Origin: a virus
DNA length: 24,279 nt
Virus record (IMG/VR): IMGVR_UViG_3300018028_000004
Coordinates: 1-24,279 of that record
Direction: 5' to 3' (one strand)
Shown piece after piece: positions 1 through 3,830 of this stretch. Position numbers and translations under genes: made by a program. Numbering within the stretch: the first letter of the stretch is position 1; every line of letters begins with the position of its first letter. The notes under the pieces are model-generated. The model did not search any database. It was not told the origin of the DNA and was given only the letters and a program-made list of their open reading frames with translations.

Positions 1-21
1 AATACATGAGATACTCTCTAC

Positions 22-132
22 ATGAAAACAATCTGCACAATCTGCGGCAAACCTCTCAGTGAAAAGGAAATTGCATTGAAAGTAACCGCACATTTTTCCT
101 GTGTGTTCAATGAAGCGTTTGGTGCAAAATGA
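22..132 (+). CDS. 36-aa CxxC small protein
   Basis: A 36-residue protein beginning MKTICTICGKPL. One CxxC pair (C5, C8) followed by GKPL looks like half of a zinc knuckle; a third Cys (C27, after HFS) may complete a site. The upstream bases carry no strong ribosome site, but the stop overlaps the next start by four bases (ATGA), typical of translational coupling in phage. The product is not recognised. A small metal-binding phage protein is the most that can be said. Confidence 0.55.
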   Translation: MKTICTICGKPLSEKEIALKVTAHFSCVFNEAFGAK

Positions 133-266
133 CCTACATCCTCCCCGACGGTCGCCGCGTCGAAATTCATGATGACGTAGCGCGCGGAGCATTGTTCGTC
201 TCATTCACACTTGAGAATGGTAAGATCGTGAACGCGGTTCGTGTTGACGAACCTAAAGAAAAATAA
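129..266 (+). CDS. 45-aa hypothetical protein
   Basis: A 45-residue protein (MTYILPDGRRVEIHDDVARG to VDEPKEK) starting inside the stop of the preceding gene (ATGA overlap). The alternating hydrophobic/polar pattern (RRVEIHDD, ALFVSFTLENGKIVNAVRV) suggests a small beta-strand protein. It carries GCGCGC at 180-185, a signature hexamer of this genome. Family unknown. It is the last gene before about 600 bases of mostly non-coding DNA. Confidence 0.55.
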   Translation: MTYILPDGRRVEIHDDVARGALFVSFTLENGKIVNAVRVDEPKEK

Positions 267-289
267 TGTAATGGATTTATTTCGAGGTA

Positions 290-322
290 GACTTCGCTGC
301 TGTATTACGAAGTAGCGAAGTC
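290..322 (+). terminator. candidate hairpin terminator after 129-266
   Basis: GACTTCGCT (290-298) is perfectly complementary to AGCGAAGTC (314-322), giving a 9-bp stem with a 15-base loop, followed by ATCTTTAC. It lies 24 bases after the stop of the upstream gene. The U tract is poor, so it may instead be a processing or regulatory hairpin. Confidence 0.35.
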
Positions 323-353
323 ATCTTTACAGAACTTCTTGGGAACCTAATCC

Positions 354-382
354 TTGACAAGCCTGAATCACGCCAGTGTCAT
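354..382 (+). promoter_or_regulatory. possible sigma70-type promoter
   Basis: TTGACA (354-359), 17 bases, then TGTCAT (377-382; four of six match TATAAT). There is no extended -10. A second perfect TTGACA at 480-485 has no acceptable -10. Weak evidence only. Confidence 0.25.
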
Positions 383-517
383 CCCTTTTCAGGGCCACGT
401 TACCGATGTTCGCCACATTACCTATGATGATTCCCGAATCGGATGTTGTTAGGCACCGTTCGGAGTCATACGTAACATGTTGACACTCATCACGGGATGC
501 TTATCGCTACTGACCAT

Positions 518-579
518 GACCGAACCTTTACTAGCCTTGGAGTTAGTAGACTCCGCTCTATGCTCTATTTCGTTCGGTT
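518..579. repeat. nested inverted repeat
   Basis: ACCGAAC (519-525) pairs with GTTCGGT (572-578), enclosing a second hairpin GGAGT/ACTCC (539-543 / 550-554) with a six-base loop. It could form a branched RNA or an operator. I do not recognise a known family. Confidence 0.3.
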
Positions 580-662
580 ACTTTCAATTTTAACTGTATG
601 ACTCACATATGCGCGCTCCGGCTCCTAGTATACACAGAAGCGCGCGCTTGTCAAGGGGTCGC

Positions 663-690
663 TAACTTGTTGATTCGACTCGACTTAGCT
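663..690. repeat. 28-bp inverted repeat, arm A
   Basis: This 28-base segment is the reverse complement of 1887-1914 with a single mismatch (27/28). It contains tandem TTCGACTCGAC and lies 58-85 bases upstream of the 748-776 promoter. The other arm lies downstream of the second promoter. It could be an operator for a shared regulator, or a recombination or rearrangement site. Confidence 0.7.
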
Positions 691-747
691 CGACTCGACC
701 CGGCTCGACCAGCCCGCGCATCTTACAAGTAATCGATACGAATTCGC

Positions 748-776
748 TTGACCCGAACAGACCAGTATGATAGGAT
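748..776 (+). promoter_or_regulatory. extended -10 promoter driving the ribozyme leader
   Basis: TTGACC (748-753), a 17-base spacer, then TAGGAT (771-776) preceded by TGA, i.e. an extended -10 (TGn). Predicted transcription start is about 782-784, two to four bases before the first paired base of the hammerhead (786). The same architecture (17-bp spacer, TGn, TAGxxT) is seen at 1822-1850. Confidence 0.65.
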
Positions 777-785
777 GTATTTATT

Positions 786-874
786 GGCAAGCACTACCCG
801 ATTCTGATGAGTCCGAAAGGACGAAACCGGCTCAGGCCGGTCAATCGGTCAAAGGGGCGAGCTTATGACTTGCC
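786..874 (+). ncRNA. type I hammerhead ribozyme
   Basis: All core elements are present in order. Stem I is CCGATT (798-803) with AATCGG (843-848), extended distally by GGCAAG (786-791) with CTTGCC (869-874) across an internal loop. CTGATGA is at 804-810. Stem II is GTCC/GGAC (811-814 / 819-822) with a GAAA tetraloop (815-818). The GAAA core is at 823-826. Stem III is CCGGC/GCCGG (827-831 / 836-840) capped by TCAG. The cleavage triplet is GTC (840-842), so self-cleavage is predicted between 842 and 843. Stems II and III are closed and stem I is open, which is type I topology. The internal loop in stem I is where tertiary contacts with loop II occur in fast-cleaving hammerheads. With the promoter just upstream, cleavage would leave the downstream mRNA with a 5'-OH end. 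Confidence 0.93.
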
Positions 875-882
875 ACGAGAGA

Positions 883-1017
883 ATGAAGCGATGCACATAC
901 CATCGAATCATTCAAGACCAACAGCGCAGGAAGTTTGACCATTTGAGGCGCGCTGTTAATTTAAAAATGGTATGGGACACAAGATCTGCCGGTCTTGTAG
1001 TGCTTCCCATAAACTAG
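883..1017 (+). CDS. 44-aa hypothetical protein after the ribozyme
   Basis: An open frame of 44 codons (MKRCTYHRIIQDQQRRKF..., ending VVLPIN) begins nine bases after the ribozyme. It is basic at the N-terminus (RIIQDQQRRKFDHLRR) and ends in a hydrophobic strand. Composition is protein-like and it contains the genome's typical GCGCGC (948-953). The ribosome site is weak (CGAGAGA). Its 3' half overlaps the inverted repeats at 957-1033, so either the frame or the RNA structure could be fortuitous. Function unknown. Confidence 0.45.
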   Translation: MKRCTYHRIIQDQQRRKFDHLRRAVNLKMVWDTRSAGLVVLPIN

Positions 1018-1033
1018 ACCGGCAGCTAAATTA
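957..1033 (+). promoter_or_regulatory. candidate pseudoknotted RNA over the ribosome site
   Basis: Three nested stems: TAATTTA/TAAATTA (957-963 / 1027-1033), TATGGGA/TCCCATA (971-977 / 1005-1011) and ACAAGA/TCTTGT (979-984 / 993-998). The terminal loop CTGCCGG (986-992) is complementary to CCGGCAG (1019-1025), giving a pseudoknot. The complement can extend to 10 bp (986-995 / 1016-1025) if the third stem opens, so two states are possible. The outer stem ends at the first base of the AGGAG ribosome site (1033-1037) of the 1046 gene. It may be a translational switch or an unassigned structured RNA. No known class is assigned. Confidence 0.45.
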
Positions 1034-1045
1034 GGAGCAGAGACA

Positions 1046-1447
1046 ATGAAAACCGAAACGTTCAAAGGCGAGATGAAGTCAGCATTCAGTCAGCAGCTTG
1101 ATAAGGCACTGAAGTTCCACGGCACGTATGAGGCGTTTGGACCAGACAAGGACAATTACACCGATGCCGACTGGGATGCAGCCATCGAAGAGATCCGCGC
1201 GAAAAACGAGTTTCCGAAGAACGAAGATATCGTGAATTACGTGAACAACAAGCGACTCGCGAACGCGCGTCAACAGAAGATGAATGAAGTGCTGAACGAA
1301 AATGGCATCGAGCGCCCGAATCTGGAAACATCCGAGAAGCTCCGCTTCGATACAATGGTCAAGGTTCTTATCGCCAGCAAAATGTCAGAGGCGGAAGCGC
1401 GCGCAACCGCTGCGACCGCGCTGAACTACAATCCGGCTTCTGTCTGA
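1046..1447 (+). CDS. 133-aa hypothetical protein
   Basis: A soluble, mostly helical, charged protein of 133 residues (MKTETFKGEMKSAFSQQLDK..., ending TALNYNPASV). A good ribosome site AGGAG (1033-1037) lies eight bases before the ATG. No catalytic motif, Cys cluster or membrane segment is visible. Codon use is richer in G+C than most neighbours (gcg, cgc, aag). It is the only sizeable gene of the transcript that begins with the hammerhead ribozyme, so it may be made early or abundantly. Family not recognised. Confidence 0.75.
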   Translation: MKTETFKGEMKSAFSQQLDKALKFHGTYEAFGPDKDNYTDADWDAAIEEIRAKNEFPKNEDIVNYVNNKRLANARQQKMNEVLNENGIERPNLETSEKLRFDTMVKVLIASKMSEAEARATAATALNYNPASV

Positions 1448-1460
1448 TTCAATTCATTAA

Positions 1461-1497
1461 GGCGCGTAGCGCCAGGGCCGGGACATCACACCGGCCC
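1461..1497 (+). terminator. tandem GC hairpins after the 1046 gene
   Basis: GGCGC/GCGCC with a three-base loop (1461-1473) is followed by GGGCCGG/CCGGCCC with a nine-base loop (1475-1497), beginning 13 bases after the stop. No U tract follows, so they may act as an mRNA 3' stabiliser or a factor-dependent pause rather than an intrinsic terminator. Confidence 0.4.
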
Positions 1498-1510
1498 ATC
1501 TCCCATCAAA

Positions 1511-1621
1511 ATGGTCGAATTATTCTTTGGTTATTGTGTCGTTATGATAATTCTCGGATGGGTAATGACTTTCGGTTTCGGAGTTGTTCTGCTCGTATTG
1601 AGAATGTTCGGATTTAAGTGA
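1511..1621 (+). CDS. 36-aa membrane peptide
   Basis: A 36-residue, almost wholly hydrophobic protein: MVELFFGYCVVMIILGWVMT, then FGFGVVLLVLRMFGFK. It reads as one long or two short membrane segments with a basic C-terminal tail. No clear ribosome site precedes it; it starts 14 bases after the 1475-1497 hairpin. Size and hydrophobicity resemble small phage membrane peptides (holin-like or superinfection-related), but nothing proves that role. Confidence 0.5.
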   Translation: MVELFFGYCVVMIILGWVMTFGFGVVLLVLRMFGFK

Positions 1622-1643
1622 AATGATTACATGTAGGACGGAT

Positions 1644-1680
1644 GGGGGAGGGTATCTCCCCCTCTCTCTTCTCTCTCACC
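1644..1680 (+). terminator. probable intrinsic terminator
   Basis: GGGGGAG (1644-1650) pairs perfectly with CTCCCCC (1656-1662) across a five-base loop. A pyrimidine tract (TCTCTCTTCTCTCTC) follows. It closes the transcript carrying the 1046 and 1511 genes. The tract mixes C and T, so termination may be partial. Confidence 0.6.
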
Positions 1681-1821
1681 GGACCTAGCCAAACCCCACC
1701 CAAATCCAAGGAAATGGATCGTAGGAAGGAAGGAAATAGTTAGTCTTTTTTAATTTTTTTTTTTTCAACTCTCTTCACTTTACATGTAAAATCTTCATTT
1801 AAGTGTCCACTTTTTAGGGCA

Positions 1822-1850
1822 TTGACATGGTTCGCCAAGTGTGGTAGAGT
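1822..1850 (+). promoter_or_regulatory. strong sigma70-type promoter, extended -10
   Basis: A perfect TTGACA (1822-1827), a 17-base spacer, then TAGAGT (1845-1850) preceded by TGG (extended -10). Predicted start is near 1857. It is the best candidate for transcribing the long plus-strand gene block beginning at 1967. Confidence 0.7.
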
Positions 1851-1886
1851 GAGTCGAGAGTGGGGGTAGGGCACCACCCTCAAGAC

Positions 1887-1914
1887 AGCTAAGTCGAGTC
1901 GAATCAACGAGTTA
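1887..1914. repeat. 28-bp inverted repeat, arm B
   Basis: Reverse complement of 663-690 with one mismatch. Here it lies about 30-57 bases inside the transcript from the 1822-1850 promoter. Its core TCGAGTCGA is itself near-palindromic, as expected for a repressor site. Confidence 0.7.
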
Positions 1915-1966
1915 CGAAGGAGCCCCGACCTAGCCGAACCAGACCTACAAGTAAGGATTACATTCA

Positions 1967-2509
1967 ATGGGTAGATATCCAGGCACACCAAAACACGTTC
2001 ATAAGTATGAATTTCGTAAGGGTAAGACTATTGGACGTGGTGCATTCTACTACGATGTAGCAGGTATTTGGATGTGCGCGGATTCGTATTGCACGCACTA
2101 TCTACCGCGCAATATCGAACGCACTATCAACGGACGTGGTTCACGATGTCATCGATGTGATAAAGAATTCTCACTCAATACTGAAATAATCGAAGAAACA
2201 CTAGACAATCTGACAGAATTAGGTTCCGATACATTAGTTGGTCAACCACTCTGCGATAGTTGCGCGAGTCGTCATATCGCAGCAGAAACACGAACGGAAT
2301 ATGAACAATTCATCAAAGGTAAACCAGTCGAAAAAGATGAAGACCTAAAACAGTGGATAGACGAGCGTTTTCATGCAGATAATCGTCTCAGGAATTTGAA
2401 ATACGGACCTGAACAAACCGAATCGAAGCCGGAATCAGAAATAATCGAATCGGTTAATGTATGGTGTGATTCTTGTCAGGTGCATCATCCTGAAGGTCAA
2501 CACATCTAA
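1967..2509 (+). CDS. 180-aa multi-zinc-ribbon protein
   Basis: 180 residues with Cys pairs spread along the chain: C37 and C42 (CADSYC), C59/C62 (CHRC), C95/C98 (CDSC) and a C-terminal WCDSCQVHH. The CHRC and CDSC pairs are spaced like one treble-clef or zinc-ribbon site; the C-terminal CxxC plus HH may form another. The middle is acidic and helical (EYEQFIKGKPVEKDEDLKQW). A TAAGGA ribosome site lies about ten bases upstream. It is the first gene after the promoter at 1822-1850. A nucleic-acid-binding or regulatory role is plausible, but the family is not recognised. Confidence 0.7.
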   Translation: MGRYPGTPKHVHKYEFRKGKTIGRGAFYYDVAGIWMCADSYCTHYLPRNIERTINGRGSRCHRCDKEFSLNTEIIEETLDNLTELGSDTLVGQPLCDSCASRHIAAETRTEYEQFIKGKPVEKDEDLKQWIDERFHADNRLRNLKYGPEQTESKPESEIIESVNVWCDSCQVHHPEGQHI

Positions 2510-2525
2510 TGAATGGAAGTGATGA

Positions 2526-2714
2526 ATGCCTACTCTCACCAGCAAAATGATTTTCATTCTATCTTCAAAAACTGATATGGTAGCATTCACACATTACGAA
2601 GACATAGCAGATTGGATAGAACATTTTTACAAACCCTGTCCAAATAGAAAACCTAACGAATTGGGTGAAGAGGGATTTACCGTTAGAGAAATTCCATTAC
2701 TAACAATCAACTAG
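2526..2714 (+). CDS. 62-aa hypothetical protein
   Basis: A 62-residue protein (MPTLTSKMIFILSSKTD..., ending EIPLLTIN). The chosen ATG has GGAAG seven bases upstream; an internal ATG (M8) would give a cleaner beta-strand start (MIFILSS). The pattern of one strand, a helix (YEDIADWIEHFY) and a final strand suggests a small alpha/beta fold. No function is recognised. It lies in the same co-directional run as the zinc-binding genes on both sides. Confidence 0.6.
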   Translation: MPTLTSKMIFILSSKTDMVAFTHYEDIADWIEHFYKPCPNRKPNELGEEGFTVREIPLLTIN

Positions 2715-2750
2715 CACACCATGATTAATCGTAGTTAATCGAGGTAAAAT

Positions 2751-3356
2751 ATGAGTTGGAAATGTCCCACCTGCGCGCTCGTCAATTCCGATCTGAATCG
2801 TGCGTGTCCATCCTGTAATACTCCAACTGTAAAGAATTTTCTCGAAGAATGCCGGCAGGTCGATCAATCCATTCAGCTTCGTTCAGACTTGTTCAACGCG
2901 CACACTCCGCCAATCATCGAACGAATCAAATTCATTCTGGCTGACGAGTCGATACCGAACGAATCGAAACAATTCAAAATAGCCGAAACGCTCCTTGACA
3001 TGTTCAGACATCAGCGCGATGTATGTTTCACAAAGCGAACCGAATCAATCGATGCCGAGAACAAACTACGCGCGATTCAATCGACGTTGAATGATTATGC
3101 GAATAGACTACACCAGACAGAACGAGACATATTAAAAATAGAGAATATCAATTACGATCCGACCGCTGCGCGGCCTGTCACGAAGCCTGCCTCAGTCAAC
3201 AAAGTCTCAAAAGCGAAATACAACCGAACCGAACTCAGCGAAGCATCAACGAAGTATGGATTACCGGCGTTAGCCATACAGATGACATGCATCGCGCGCA
3301 ACGTATCACCAGACGAAGCGGGACGGCTCATCACGGCAGCCAAACAATCTAATTGA
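2751..3356 (+). CDS. 201-aa protein with RanBP2-type zinc finger
   Basis: Residues 3-25 fit the RanBP2-type zinc finger pattern: W-x-C-x2-C-x3-N-x6-C-x2-C (W3, C5, C8, N12, C19, C22). About 30-140 is helical and rich in Q, E, R and K with likely coiled coil, and the C-terminal third is basic then helical (KAKYNRTELSEASTKYGLPA). In other proteins RanBP2 fingers bind RNA, ubiquitin or protein partners; here the ligand is unknown. The ribosome site is GAGGT. Codons contain GCGCGC at 2773-2778 and 3294-3299, as in native genes of this phage. The finger is well supported; the role is not known. Confidence 0.7.
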   Translation: MSWKCPTCALVNSDLNRACPSCNTPTVKNFLEECRQVDQSIQLRSDLFNAHTPPIIERIKFILADESIPNESKQFKIAETLLDMFRHQRDVCFTKRTESIDAENKLRAIQSTLNDYANRLHQTERDILKIENINYDPTAARPVTKPASVNKVSKAKYNRTELSEASTKYGLPALAIQMTCIARNVSPDEAGRLITAAKQSN

Positions 3357-3357
3357 T

Positions 3358-3633
3358 ATGACCAAATACAAATCAAATGAATCAAATCGAGAAATTCATT
3401 TCGAGCATCCATCATGTGAATGTTCAATCTGTCGCGCTCCGACTCGTATCCAATTCGTCTGTCATGATCGACTCGTTGCCGAAGTAATTGTTGAACATCA
3501 CATGGCCGATCAAACTCAAGCGGATTACTATCGCGCGCTTCGAAACAAGTCAAGACCAATCGGCGCGTCTGTAATGAATCGGGCCGACATATCACGGTTC
3601 TGGTCGGTTCCAGTTGGCACTAAACTAAGATAA
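3358..3633 (+). CDS. 91-aa Cys/His hypothetical protein
   Basis: 91 residues, starting one base after the stop of the preceding gene. Residues 17-35 carry H-P-S-C-E-C-S-I-C and a later C, a possible metal site (H17, C20, C22, C25, C35). HH is seen at 47-48. The C-terminus (MNRADISRFWSVPVGTKLR) is basic. It is part of a run of small metal-binding proteins. No family is recognised. Confidence 0.6.
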   Translation: MTKYKSNESNREIHFEHPSCECSICRAPTRIQFVCHDRLVAEVIVEHHMADQTQADYYRALRNKSRPIGASVMNRADISRFWSVPVGTKLR

Positions 3634-3649
3634 ATGAGCGGAGCGAATC

Positions 3650-3820
3650 ATGGAAATGAAACGAAAAGCCCTAGTAAGGAAAATCGAGCGCACTACAGAC
3701 GGAACGCTCCGAATCGAAGCAACATTCGCCGGAGGCTATATCATATTCAATTTAAGTAAAACTGAACAACCAATGATAATCGATGAAAACATCGAAATAA
3801 CAATCACTACCTCAAATTAA
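3650..3820 (+). CDS. 56-aa beta-rich small protein
   Basis: A 56-residue protein (MEMKRKALVRKIERTTDG..., ending IEITITTSN) with alternating hydrophobic residues through four or five strands (LRIEATF, YIIFNLS, MIIDENIEITIT), consistent with a small beta sandwich or barrel. A GGAG-containing ribosome site precedes the ATG. It lies immediately before the helicase gene. Function unknown. Confidence 0.6.
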   Translation: MEMKRKALVRKIERTTDGTLRIEATFAGGYIIFNLSKTEQPMIIDENIEITITTSN

Positions 3821-3830
3821 AATAACCAAT

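Larger units (their letters stand above)
267..785. other. long intergenic control region
   Basis: About 520 bases with no convincing gene. They hold several inverted repeats, a weak and a good promoter-like sequence, one arm of a 28-bp inverted repeat, and GCGCGC runs (611-616, 640-647). Two short reading frames exist: 407-484 (25 codons) and 497-601 (34 codons, MLIATDHDRT...). Both lack a ribosome site and overlap inverted repeats, so I do not call them genes. TCGAC pentamers recur between 675 and 709. Confidence 0.5.
1663..1966. other. second intergenic control region
   Basis: About 300 bases without a gene. Contents: the near-identical 14-mer GACCTAGCC(A/G)AACC at 1682-1695 and 1927-1940; a run of 12 T (1754-1765) after a purine-rich stretch but with no stem; a strong promoter at 1822-1850; and one arm of the long inverted repeat at 1887-1914. 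The leader of the downstream transcript, about 110 bases, is G-rich around 1860-1880. Confidence 0.5.

Noticed and set aside
518-579. Possible tRNA on either strand from the nested stems
   Set aside because: No acceptor stem/CCA, no proper T-arm consensus and wrong anticodon-loop length; treated as an inverted repeat.
3152-3595. 147-aa minus-strand ORF
   Set aside because: It is a shadow of two well-supported plus-strand genes; composition is Arg/Cys-rich nonsense.
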